NCBI GenBank assembly: GCA_013076295.1
Contig: RQOL01000763.1
Coordinates: 1 to 64,000 of the forward strand
Direction of reading: 5' to 3'
Source of the DNA: Sanderia malayensis
Lineage: Eukaryota > Cnidaria > Scyphozoa > Semaeostomeae > Pelagiidae
Length of the DNA: 64,000 nt
Below, one piece after another: positions 12,961-26,000 of this stretch. The first letter of the stretch is position 1, and every line of letters starts with the position of its first letter. A program made the position numbers and the translations under genes. The notes beneath the pieces were generated by a model. The model was not told where the DNA came from. It searched no databases and saw only the letters and a program-made list of their open reading frames with translations.

Positions 12961-13366
12961 AGTAAAAATGGTGTATTGCAAACAGTCAGTTTTACCTTTT
13001 TATGAAGTCAATTCATGTGTAAATTGTGGGAATGAAGGTTAATATCACTGGAAAAAGTAAAAAGGATGAATTTCAATCAGTCAGTTTTACCTGTACATAA
13101 AGTCAATTCATGTGTAAATTGTGGGAATGAATGCTAATATCACGGAAAAAAGTAAAAAAGGTGCATTTCAATTAGTCAGTTTGAAATGTATATAAAGTCA
13201 ATTTATGTATCAATTGTGGGAATTAATTTTAATATCACGGAAAACAAGTAAAAATGGTGTTATTCAATCAGTCAGTTTGCCCAGTATTTTCGTCAATTCA
13301 TGTGTAAATTGTGGGAATGAATGTTAATATCACGGAAAAAAGTGAAAAGGGTGATTTTCAATCAGT

Positions 13367-16300
13367 CAATTTTAGCTGTAATAACGTGGATTTATGTCTA
13401 AATTGTGGGAATGAACGTCAATATCACGGAAAACAAGTGAAAAAAGTGTATTCAATCAGTGAGTTTTACATGTATCTAAGTCAATTAATGTGTAAATTTT
13501 GGGCTTGAATGTTAATATCACAGAAAACAAGTAAAAATGGTGCATTTCAATCAGCCAGTGTCACCTGTTTTTACGTTAATTCGTGTGTAAATTGTGGGAA
13601 AGAATTTTAAAATCACGGAAAAGATGTAAAAAAGGTGTAATTCAGTCAATCAGGATTCGCTGTATTAACTCGGATTTATGTGTAAATTGTGGGAATCAAT
13701 GTTAATATCACGGAAAACAAGAAAAAAAGGTGTATTTCAATCAGTCAGTTTTACATGTTTATAAGTCAATTCATGTGTAAATTGTGGGAATGAAAGTTAA
13801 TATCACGGAAAACAATTGAAAAAAGGTTTATTTCAATTAGTCAGGTTTAGCTCTATTAACGTAGATTCATGTGTATTCTGTTGGATTTAATGTTAATATC
13901 ACGGAAAAAAAGTAAAAATGGTGTATTTCAATCAGTCAGTTTTACCTGTATATAAAGGTAATTCATGTTTAAATTGTGGGAATTTATGTTAAAATCACGG
14001 AAAACAAGTAAAACAAGGGTAATTGAATCAGTCAGGACTAACTGTGTTAAGGTGGTTTCATGTGTAAATTGTGGGATGAATGTTAACATCACGGAAGAAA
14101 AGGAAAAAGGGTGTATTTCAATCAGTTAATTTTTGCTGTATTAACGTGAATTTAAGTCTAAATTGTGGGAATGAACGAAAATATCACGGAAAAAAGTAAA
14201 AAAGGTGTATTTCAATTAGTCAGTTTTACCTGTACATAAAGTCAATTCATGTGTAAATTGTGGGAATGAATGCTAATATCACGGAAAAAAGTAAAAAAGG
14301 TGCATTTCAATTAGTCAGTTTTAAATGTATATAAAGTCAATTTATGTATCAATTGTGGGAATTAATTTTAATATCACGGAAAACAAGTAAAAATGGTGTT
14401 ATTCAATCAGTCAGTTTGCCAGTATTTTCGTCAATTCATGTGTAAATTGTGGGAATGAATGTTAATATCACGGAAAAAAGTGAAAAGGGTGATTTTCAAT
14501 CAGTCAATTTTACCTGTATTAACGTAGATTCATGCGTAAATTGTGGGAATGAATGTTAATATCACGGAACAAAAGTAAAAAGGGTGTATTTCAATCAGTC
14601 AATTTTAGCTGTAATAACGTGGATTTATGTCTAAATTGTGGGAATGAACGTCAATATCACGGAAAACAAGTGAAAAAAGTGTATTTCAATCAGTGAGTTT
14701 TACATGTATCTAAGTCAATTAATGTGTAAATTTTGGGCTTGAATGTTAATATCACAGAAAACAAGTAAAAATGGTGCATTTCAATCAGCCAGTGTCACCT
14801 GTTTTTACGTTAATTCGTGTGTAAATTGTGGGAAAGAAAGTTAACATCACGGAAAACAATTGAAAAAGGTTTATTTCAATTAGTCAGGTTTAGCTCTATT
14901 AACGTAGATTCATGTGTATTCTGTTGGATTTAATGTTAATATCACGAAAACAAGTAAAAATGGTGTATTTCAATCAGTCAGTTTTACCTGTATATAAAGG
15001 TAATTCATGTTTAAATTGTGGGAATTTATGTTAAAATCACGGAAAACAAGTAAAACAAGGGTAATTGAATCAGTCAGGACTAGCTGTGTTAAGGTGGTTT
15101 CATGTGTAAATTGTGGGATTGAATGTTAACATCACGGAAGAAAAGGAAAAAGGGTGTATTTCAATCAGTTAATTTTTGCTGTATTAACGTGAATTTAAGT
15201 CTAAATTGTGGGAATGAACGAAAATATCACGGAAAAAAGTAAAAAAGGTGTATTTCAATTAGTCAGTTTTAAATGTTTATAAAGTCAATTTATGTGTAAA
15301 TTGTGGGAAGTATTGTTAATATCACGGAAAACAAGTAAAAATGGTGTTATTCAATCAGTCAGTTTGCCCAGTAATTTCGTCAATTCATGTGTAAATTGTG
15401 GGAATGAATGTTAGTATCACGGGAAAAAGTAAAAAGGGTGAATTTCATTTAGTCAATTTTAGCTGTATTAACGTGGATTCATGTGTAAAATGTGGGAATG
15501 AATGTAAATATTCCGGAAAACAAGTAAAAAAAGGTGTATTTCAATCAGTCAGCTGTACCTGTATGTAAAGTCAACTTATGTGTAAATTGTGGGAATTAAT
15601 GTTAATATCACGGAAAAAATTGAAAAAGGTGAAGGTCAATCAGTCAATTTTACCTGTATTACCGTAGATTCATGTGTAAATTGTGGGAATGAATGTTAAT
15701 ATCACGGAACAAAAGTAAAAAGGGTGTATTTCAATCGTCAACTTTAGCTGTATTACTTGGGATTTCTGCGTAAATTGTGGGAATGAATGTTAATATCACG
15801 GAAAACAAGAAAAAAAGGTGTATTTCAATCAGTCAGTTTTACATGTTTATAAAGTCAATTCATGTGTAAATTGTGGGAATGAAAGTTAATATCACGGAAA
15901 ACATGTATCTAAGTCAATTAATGTGTAAATTTTGGGCATGAAAGTTAATATCACGGAAAAAAAGTAAAAATGGTGCATTTCAATAAGCCAGTGTCACCTG
16001 TTTTTACGTTAATTCTTGTGTAAATTGTGGGAAAGAATTTTAAAATCACGGAAAAGATGTAAAAAAGGTGTAATTCAATCAATCAGGATTCACTGTATTA
16101 ATATGGATTCATGTGTAAATTGTGGAAATGAATGTTAATATCACGGAAAAGAGTGAAAAGGATGAATTTCAATCAGTCCATTTTACCTGTATTAACGTGG
16201 ATTTATGTGTAAATTGTGGGAATGAATATTAATATCACGGAAAACAAGAAAAAAAGGTGTATTTCAATCAGTCAGTTTTACATGTTTATAAAGTCAATTC

Positions 16301-19300
16301 ATGTGTAAATTGTGGGAATGAAAGTTAATATCACGGAAAACAATTGAAAAAGGTTTATTTCAATTAGTCAGGTTTAGCTCTATTAACGTAGATTCATGTG
16401 TATTCTGTGGGATTTAATGTTAATATCACGGAAAACAAGTAAAATTGGTGTATTTCAATCAGTCAGTTTTACTTGTATATAAAGTTAATTCATGTTTGAA
16501 TTGTGGGAATTTATGTTAAAATCACGGAAAACAAGTAAAACAAGGGTAATTGAATCAGTCAGGACTAGCTGTGTTAAGGTGGTTTCATGTGTAAATTGTG
16601 TGAATGAATGTTAATATCACGGAAAAAAGTAAAAAGGAAGTATTTCAATCAGTCAGTTTTACATGTATATAAAGTCAATTCATCTGTAAATTGTGGAATT
16701 GAATGTTAACATCACGGAAGAAAATGAAAGAGGGTATATTTCAATCAGTTAATTTTTGCTGTATTAACGTGGATTTAAGTCTAAATTGTGGGAATGAACG
16801 AAAATATCACTTAAAAAAGTAAAAAAGGTGTATTTCAATTAGTCAGTTTTAAATGTTTATAAAGTCAATTTATGTGTAAATTGTGGGAAGTATTGTTAAT
16901 ATCACGGAAAACAAGTAAAAATGGTGTTTTTCAATCAGTCAGTTTGCCCAGTATTTTTGTCAAATCATGTGTAAATTGTGGGAATGAATGTTAATATCAC
17001 GGAAAAAAGTGAAAAAGGTGAATTTCAATCAGTCAATTTTACCTGTATTACCGTAGATTCATGTGTAAATTGTGGGAATGAAAGTTAATATCACGGAAAA
17101 CAATTGAAAAAGGTGTATTTCAATTAGTCAGGTTTAGCTCTATTAACGTAGATTCATGTGTATTCTGTGGGATTTAATATTAATATCACGGAAAACAAGT
17201 AAAAATGGTGTATTTCAATCAGTCAGTTTTACCTGTATATAAAGTTAATTCATGTGTAAATTGCGGGAATTAATGTTAAAACCACGGAAAACAAGTAAAA
17301 CAAGGGTAATTGAATCAGTCAGGACTAGCTGTGTTAAGGTGGTTTCATGTTTAAGTTGTGGGAATGAATGTTAATATCAAAGAAAAAAGTAAAAAGGGTG
17401 TATTTCAATCAGTCAATTGTAGCTGTATTAACGGGGATTTCTGCGTAAATTGTGGGAATGAATGCTAATATCACGGAAAACAAGTAAAAAGGGTGTATTA
17501 CAATCAGTTAATTTTAGCTGTATTAACGTTAATTCATGTGTAAATTGTGGGAATGAATGTTAATATCACGGGAAACAAGTAAAATGGTGTATTTCAATCG
17601 GTCAGTGTCACCTGTTTTTACGTTAATTCCCGTGTAAATTGTGGGAAAGAATTTTAAAATCACGGAATAGATGTAAAAAAGGTGTAATTCAATCAATCAG
17701 GATTAGCTGTATTAAGGTGGATTGATGTGTAAGTTATGGGAATGAATGTTAATATAACGGAAAACAAATAAAAATGGTGTATTTCAATCAGTCAGTTTTA
17801 CATGTATATAAAGTCAATTCATGTGTAAGTTGTGTGAATGAACGTCAATATCACGGGAAAAAAATAAAAAAGGTGTATTTCAATTAGTCAGTTTTAAATG
17901 TTTATAAAGTGAATTCACGTGTAAAGTGTGGGAAAAAATTTTAAAATTACGGAAAACAAGTAAAAAAAGTGTGATTCAATCAGTCAGGACTAGCTGTATT
18001 TAGGTGGATTCATGTGTAAATTGTGGGAATGAAAGTTAATATAACGGAAAGCAAGTAAAAATGGTGTTCTTCAATCAGTCCGTTTTACATGTATATGTAG
18101 TGTTCATGCAATACCTCATGTGCACACAGCATGCACAGCATGTTATATTATGTAATAAGTTATGATGTAATGTAATATTGAATCAGTCAAGATACAGATA
18201 GATCAGAATGTAGTCGTGTGCTGACTCCCTCTCTCTAACAACTTCAAAGATATTACAGTATATAAAGTCAATTTATGTGTAAGTTGTGTGAATGAAAGTT
18301 AATATCACGGAAAACAAGTAAAAATGTTGTATTTCAATCAGCCAGTTTTACCTGTATATAAAGTCAATTCATGTGTAAATTGTGGGAATTAATGTTAAAA
18401 TCACGGAAAACAAGTAAAAAAGGTGAATTTCAATCAGTCAATTTTAGCTGTATTAACGTGGATTCATGTGTAAATTGTGGGAATGAACGTCAATATTGCG
18501 GAAAAAATGTAAAAAGAGTGTATTTCAATCAGTCAGTTATCCCTGTATTTACGTTAATTCATGTGTAAAGTCTGGGAATGAATATAAATATCACGGAAAA
18601 AAGTAAAAAGGGTGCATTTCAATCAGTCTATTTTCCCTGTATTTACGTTAATTTATGTGTAAGTTGTGGGAATAAATGTTAATATCACTTAACACAAGTG
18701 AAAAGGTCTATTTGAATTAGTCAGGTTTAGGTGTATTAACGTGGATTGATGTGTAAATTGTGGGACTTAATGTTAATATCACGGAAAACAAGTAAAAATG
18801 GTGTACTTGAATCAGTCACAGTTTTAGATGTTTATAAAGGCAATTCATGTGTAAATTGTGGGAATTAATGTTAATATCACGGAAAACAAGTAAAAGTGGC
18901 GTAAGTCAATCAGTCAGGATTAGCTGTCTTAACGTGGATTCATGTGTAATTTGTGGGAATGAATGTTAATATCACGGAAAACAAGTAAAAAGGGTGTATT
19001 ACAATCAGTTAATTTTAGCTGTATTAACGTTAATTCATGTGTAAATTGTGGGAATTAATGTTAATATCACGGAAAAAAAGTAAAACAGGTGTACTTTACT
19101 CAGTCAGTTTTAAATGTTTATAAAGTCAATTCATGTGTAAATTGTGGGAAAGAATGTTAAAATTACGGAAAAGAAGTAAAAATGGTGAATTTCAATCAGT
19201 CAATTTTAGCTGTATTAACGTGGATTCCTGTCTAAATTGTGGGAATGAATGTTAATATCACAGAAAACAAGTAAAAGGAGTGTATTTCAATCAATCAGTT

Positions 19301-22300
19301 TTCCCTGTATTTACGTTAATTTATGTGTAAATTGTGGGAATAAATGTTAATATCACGGAAAAAAGTGAAAAGGGTGAATTTCAATCAGTCAACTTTACCT
19401 TTATTAACGTGGATTCATATGTGAATTGTGGGAATTAATGTTAATATCACGGAAAATAAGTAAAAAAGGTGTCTTTTAATCAGTCAGTTTTACATGTTTA
19501 TAAAGTCAATTCATGTGTAAATTGTAGAAAATAATGTTAATATCACGGAAAACAAGTAAAAAAGTGTATTTCAATTAGTCAGGTTTAGCTCTATTAACGT
19601 AGATTCATGTATAAATTGTGGGAATGAATGTTAATATCACGGAAAACAAGTAAAAAAGGTGTAAGTCAATCAGTGAGGATAAGCTGTATTAACGTGATTT
19701 CATGTGTAAATTGTGGCAATGAAAGTAAATATCACGGAAAACAAGTAAATAAATATGTATTTCAATCAGTCAGCTTTACATGCTTATAAAGGCAATTCAT
19801 GTGTAAATTGTGGGACTTAATGTTAATATCACGGGAAACAAATAAAAATGGTGTACTTGAATCAGTCACAGTTTTACATGTTTATAAAGGCAATTCATGT
19901 GTAAATTGTGGGAATTAATGTTAATATCACGGAAAACAAGTAAAAAAGTGTATTTCAATTAGTCAGGTTTAGCTCTATTACCGTAGATTCATGTGTAAAT
20001 TGTGGGAATGAATGTTAATATCACGGAAAACAAGTAAAAAAGGTGTAAGTCAATCAGTGAGGATAAGCTGTATTAACGTGATTTCATGTGTAAATTGTGG
20101 CAATGAAAGTAAATATCACGGAAAACAAGTAAATAAAAATGTATTTCAATCAGTCAGCTTTACATGCTTATAAGGCAATTCATGTGTAAATTGTGGGACT
20201 TAATGTTAATATCACGGAAAACAAATAAAAATGGTGTACTTGAATCAGTCACAGTTTTACATGTTTATAAAGGCAATTCATGTGTAAATTGTGGGAATTA
20301 ATGTTAATATCACGGAAAACAAGTAAAAAGTGTATTTCAATTAGTCAGGTTTAGCTCTATTAACGTAGATTCATGTGTAAATTGTGGGAATTAATGTTAA
20401 TATCACGGAAAACAAGTAAAAGTGGTGCAAGTCAATCAGTCAGGATTAGCTGTCTTAACGTGGATTCATGTGTAATTTGTGGGAGTGAATGTTAATATCA
20501 CGCAACAAAAATAAAAAGGGTGTATTTCAATCGTCAATTTGAGCTGTATTACGGGCATTTCTGCGTAAATTGTGGGAATGAATGTGAACATCACTTAAAA
20601 CAAGAAAAAATGGTGTATTTGAATGAGTCAGTTTTCTCTGTATTAACGTGGATTCATGTGTAAATTGTGGGAATGAATGTTAATATCACGGAAAAGAAGT
20701 AAAAAAGTGTTTTTCAATCAGTCAGTTTTAGCTGTATTAACGTGGGTTCATGTGTAAAGTGTGGTAATGAATGTCAATATCACTTAACACAAGTGAAAAG
20801 GTCTATTTTAATTAATCAGGTTTAGGTGTATCAACGTAGATTGATGTGTAAATTGTGGGAATGAATGTTAATATCACAGAAAATAAGTAAAAAAAGTGTA
20901 TTTCAATCAGTCAGTTTTACATGTATCTAAGTCAATTCATGTGTAAATTGTGGGAATGAATGTTAATATCACGGAAAACAAGTAAAAAAGGTGTAAGTCA
21001 ATCAGTGAGGATAAGCTGTATTAACGTGATTTCATGTGTAAATTGTGGCAATGAATGTTAATTTCACGGAAAACAAGTAAAAGAGAGTGTATTTCAATCA
21101 GTCAGCTTAACATGCTTATAAAGGCAATTCATGTGTAAATTGTGGGACTTAATGATAATATCACGGAAAACAAATAAAAATGGTGTAATTTAATCAGTCG
21201 GTTTTAGATGTTTACAAGTCAATTCATGTGTAAATTGTGGGAATTAATGTTAATATCACGGAAAACAAGTAAAAGTGGTGCAAGTCAATCAGTCAGGATT
21301 AGCTGTCTTACCGTGGATTCATGTGTAATTTGTGGGAATGAATGTTAATATATCGGAAAGCAAGTAAAAATGGTGTATTTCAATATATCAGACTTCCCTG
21401 TATTTACGTTAATTCATGTGTAAATAGTGGGAATGAATGTTAATATCACGGAAAACAAGTAAAAGAAAGTGTATTTCAATCAGTCAGCTTTACATGCTTA
21501 TAAAAGCAATTCATGTGTAAATTGTGGGACTTAATGTTATATCACGGAAAACAAGTAAAATGGTGTACTTGAATCAGTCACAGTTTTACATGTTTATAAA
21601 GGCAATTCATGTGTAAATAGTGGGAATGAATGTTAATATCACGAAAACAAATAAAAATGGTTTAATTTAATCAGTCGGATTACATGTTTATCAAGTCATT
21701 TCATGTGTAAATTGTGGGAATTAATGTTAATATCACGGAAAACAAGTAAAACAGGTGTACTTTACTCAGTCAGTTTTAAAATGTTTATAAAGTCAATTCA
21801 TGTGTAAATTGTGGGAAAGAATGTTAAAATTACGGAAAAGAAGTAAAATGGTGAATTTCAATCAGTCAATTTTAGCTGTATTAACGTGGATTCCTGTCTA
21901 AATTGTGGGAATGAATGTTAATATCACAGAAAACAAGTAAAAGGAGTGTATTTCAATCCATCAGTTTTCCCTGTATTTACCTTTATTTATGTGTAAATTG
22001 TGGGAATAAATGTTAATATCACGGAAAAAAGTGAAAAGGGTGAATTTCAATCAGTCAACTTTACCTGTATTAACGTGGATTCATATGTGAATTGTGGGAA
22101 TTAATGTTAATATCACGGAAAAGAAATAAAAAAGGTGTATTTTAATCAGTCAGTTTTACATGTTTATAAAGTCAATTCATGTGTAAATTGTAGAAATTAA
22201 TGTTAATATCACGGAAAACAAGTAAAAAAGTGTATTTCAATTAGTCAGGTTTAGCTCTATTAACGTAGATTCATGTGTAAATTGTGGGAATGAATGTTAA

Positions 22301-23003
22301 TATCACGGAAAACAAATAAAAATGGTGTACTTGAATCAGTCGCAGTTTACATGTTTATAAGGCAATTCATGTGTAAATTGTGGGAATGAATGATAATATC
22401 ACGGGAAAAAGTAAAAAAAGTGAATTTTAATCAGTCAATTTTAGCTGTATTAACGTGGATTCATGTGTAAATTGTGGGAATGAATGTCAATATCAATTAA
22501 TACAAGTAAAAAAGGTCAATTTTAATTAGTCAGGTTTAGGTCTATTAACTTGGATTGATGTGTAAATTGTGGGAATGAATGTAAATATCACAGAAAACAA
22601 GTAAAAAGGGTGTATTTCAATCAGTCAGGATTAGCTGTATTATCGTGAATTCATGTTTAAATTGTGGGAATGAATGTAAATATCACAGAAAACAAGTAAA
22701 AATGGTGTATTTCAATCAGTCAGTTTGCCCAGTATTTACGTCAATTCATGTGAAAAATGTGGGAAGGAATGTTACTATCACGGAGAACAAGCAAAAAAGG
22801 TTTATTTCAATCAGTAATTTTTGCTGTATTAACGGGGATTCATGTGTAAATTGTGGGAATGAAAATTAATATCAGGGAAAACAAGTAAAAAAGTGTATTT
22901 CAATTAGTCAGGTTTAGCTCTATTAACGTAGATTCATGTGTAAATTGTGGGAATGAATGTTAATATCACGGAACAAAAGTAAAAAGGGTGTATTTCAATC
23001 AGT
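13367..23003 (+). repeat. 9.6-kb macro-repeat, copy 1
   Basis: The first of three tandem copies of a composite unit of about 100 monomers plus one 161-bp insert. The start is set at CAATTTTAGCTGTAATAACG (13367), which recurs at 23004 (9,637 bp later) and, with one extra T, at 32736. The marker AGCTGTACCTGTATG (near 15552 and 25192) gives the same spacing. This copy lacks one monomer near 16,230 that copies 2 and 3 both have. Its sequence is the cleanest of the three, with few homopolymer indels. Confidence 0.9.
18097..18257 (+). mobile_element. 161-bp non-satellite insert, copy 1
   Basis: Non-satellite DNA beginning GTAGTGTTCATGCAATACC and ending AACTTCAAAGATATTACA interrupts a satellite monomer. 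GTATAT lies on both sides (18,091-18,096 and 18,258-18,263) where uninterrupted monomers read ACATGTATATAAAGTC, consistent with a 6-bp target-site duplication. No convincing terminal inverted repeat, poly(A) tail or coding capacity is seen, so the element class is unknown; a small non-autonomous transposon relic is one possibility. Subfamily A: TCAGAATG and CCCTCTCTCT. Confidence 0.7.
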
Positions 23004-26000
23004 CAATTTTAGCTGTAATAACGTGGATTTATGTCTAAATTGTGGGAATGAACGTCAATATCACGGAAAACAAGTGAAAAAAGTGTATTTCAATCAGTGA
23101 GTTTTACATGTATCTAAGTCAATTAATGTGTAAATTTTGGGCTTGAATGTTAATATCACAGAAAACAAGTAAAAATGGTGCATTTCAATCAGCCAGTGTC
23201 ACCTGTTTTTACGTTAATTCGTGTGTAAATTGTGGGAAAGAATTTTAAAATCACGGAAAAGATGTAAAAAAGGTGTAATTCAGTCAATCAGGATTCGCTG
23301 TATTAACTCGGATTTATGTGTAAATTGTGGGAATGAATGTTAATATCACGGAAAACAAGAAAAAAAGGTGTATTTCAATCAGTCAGTTTTACATGTTTAT
23401 AAAGTCAATTCATGTGTAAATTGTGGGAATGTAAGTTAATATCACGGAAAACAATTGAAAAAGGTTTATTTCAATTAGTCAGGTTTAGCTCTATTAACGT
23501 AGATTCATGTGTATTCTGTTGGATTTAATGTTAATATCACGGAAAAAAAGTAAAAATGGTGTATTTCAATCAGTCAGTTTTACCTGTATATAAAGGTAAT
23601 TCATGTTTAAATTGTGGGAATTTATGTTAAAATCACGGAAAACAAGTAAAACAAGGGTAATTGAATCAGTCAGGACTAACTGTGTTAAGGTGGTTTCATG
23701 TGTAAATTGTGGGATTGAATGTTAACATCACGGAAGAAAAGGAAAAAGGGTGTATTTCAATCAGTTAATTTTTGCTGTATTAACGTGAATTTAAGTCTAA
23801 ATTGTGGGAATGAACGAAAATATCACGGAAAAAAGTAAAAAAGGTGTATTTCAATTAGTCAGTTTTACCTGTACATAAAGTCAATTCATGTGTAAATTGT
23901 GGGAATGAATGCTAATATCACGGAAAAAAGTAAAAAAAGGTGCATTTCAATTAGTCAGTTTTAAATGTATATAAAGTCAATTTATGTATCAATTGTGGGA
24001 ATTAATTTTAATATCACGGAAAACAAGTAAAAATGGTGTTATTCAATCAGTCAGTTTGCCCAGTATTTTCGTCAATTCATGTGTAAATTGTGGGAATGAA
24101 TGTTAATATCACGGAAAAAAGTGAAAAGGGTGATTTTCAATCAGTCAATTTTACCTGTATTAACGTAGATTCATGCGTAAATTGTGGGAATGAATGTTAA
24201 TATCACGGAACAAAAGTAAAAAGGGTGTATTTCAATCAGTCAATTTTAGCTGTAATAACGTGGATTTATGTCTAAATTGTGGGAATGAACGTCAATATCA
24301 CGAAAAACAAGTGAAAAAAGTGTATTTCAATCAGTGAGTTTTACATGTATCTAAGTCAATTAATGTGTAAATTTTGGGCTTGAATGTTAATATCACAGAA
24401 AACAAGTAAAAATGGTGCATTTCAATCAGCCAGTGTCACCTGTTTTTACGTTAATTCGTGTGTAAATTGTGGGAAAGAAAGTTAATATCACGGAAAACAA
24501 TTGAAAAAGGTTTATTTCAATTAGTCAGGTTTAGCTCTATTAACGTAGATTCATGTGTATTCTGTTGGATTTAATGTTAATATCACGGAAAACAAGTAAA
24601 AATGGTGTATTTCAATCAGTCAGTTTTACCTGTATATAAAGGTAATTCATGTTTAAATTGTGGGAATTTATGTTAAAATCACGGAAAACAAGTAAAACAA
24701 GGGTAATTGAATCAGTCAGGACTAGCTGTGTTAAGGTGGTTTCATGTGTAAATTGTGGGATTGAATGTTAACATCACGGAAGAAAAGGAAAAAGGGTGTA
24801 TTTCAATCAGTTAATTTTTGCTGTATTAACGTGAATTTAAGTCTAAATTGTGGGAATGAACGAAAATATCACGGAAAAAAGTAAAAAAGGTGTATTTCAA
24901 TTAGTCAGTTTTAAATGTTTATAAAGTCAATTTATGTGTAAATTGTGGGAAGTATTGTTAATATCACGGAAAACAAGTAAAAATGGTGTTATTCAATCAG
25001 TCAGTTTGCCCAGTAATTTCGTCAATTCATGTGTAAATTGTGGAATGAATGTTAGTATCACGGGAAAAAGTAAAAAGGGTGAATTTCATTTAGTCAATTT
25101 TAGCTGTATTAACGTGGATTCATGTGTAAAATGTGGGAATGAATGTAAATATTCCGGAAAACAAGTAAAAAAAGGTGTATTTCAATCAGTCAGCTGTACC
25201 TGTATGTAAAGTCAACTTATGTGTAAATTGTGGGAATTAATGTTAATATCACGGAAAAAATTGAAAAAGGTGAAGGTCAATCAGTCAATTTTACCTGTAT
25301 TACCGTAGATTCATGTGTAAATTGTGGGAATGAATGTTAATATCACGGAACAAAAGTAAAAAGGGTGTATTTCAATTGTCAACTTTAGCTGTATTACTTG
25401 GGATTTCTGCGTAAATTGTGGGAATGAATGTTAATATCACGGAAAACAAGAAAAAAAGGTGTATTTCAATCAGTCAGTTTTACATGTTTATAAAGTCAAT
25501 TCATGTGTAAATTGTGGGAATGAAAGTTAATATCACGGAAAACATGTATCTAAGTCAATTAATGTGTAAATTTTGGGCATGAAAATTAATATCACGGAAA
25601 AAAAGTAAAAATGGTGCATTTCAATAAGCCAGTGTCACCTGTTTTTACGTTAATTCTTGTGTAAATTGTGGGAAAGAATTTTAAAATCACGGAAAAGATG
25701 TAAAAAAGGTGTAATTCAATCAATCAGGATTCACTGTATTAATATGGATTCATGTGTAAATTGTGGAAATGAATGTTAATATCACGGAAAAGAGTGAAAA
25801 GGATGAATTTCAATCAGTCCATTTTACCTGTATTAACGTGGATTTATGTGTAAATTGTGGGAATTAATATTAATATCACGGAAAACAAGTAAAAATGGTG
25901 TTATTCAATCAGTCAGTTTGCCCAGTATTTTCGTCAATTCATGTGTAAATTGTGGGAATGAATATTAATATCACGGAAAACAAGAAAAAAAGGTGTATTT

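Larger units (their letters stand above)
10310..13366 (+). repeat. Block II: transition zone between HOR domains
   Basis: A satellite stretch joining block I to the 9.6-kb macro-repeats. It carries a partial internal duplication: the variant GAGTTATGTCTAAATTCTGG occurs near 11129 and 12633, about 1.5 kb apart. The TTTATGAAGTCAATTCATG monomer also occurs twice (near 11690 and 13000). The middle of the region (12,100-12,960) contains many short deletions and the A run described separately. No gene is visible. Confidence 0.75.

Noticed and set aside
17920..17940. CACGTG E-box in TTCACGTGTAAAG monomers
   Set aside because: A single CpG transition from the common TTCATGTG gives it. It is present in few copies and no promoter context exists.
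18097..18257. The 161-bp insert as a Tc1/mariner-type MITE with TA duplication and terminal inverted repeats
   Set aside because: Testing both the TA and GTATAT boundaries gave no convincing terminal inverted repeat (GTAGTGTTC against TGTAATATC). The class is left open.
22645..25209. Plus-strand open frames of 60-91 codons with repeated Cys-x-x-Cys (CVNCGNE), resembling zinc-binding modules
   Set aside because: They occur wherever the satellite lacks a stop by chance. The 95-bp monomer is not a multiple of three, so the frame rotates at every repeat and stops (GTGTAA, AAGTAA) soon close it. The Cys-x-x-Cys is just the translation of TGTGTAAATTGTGGGAAT.
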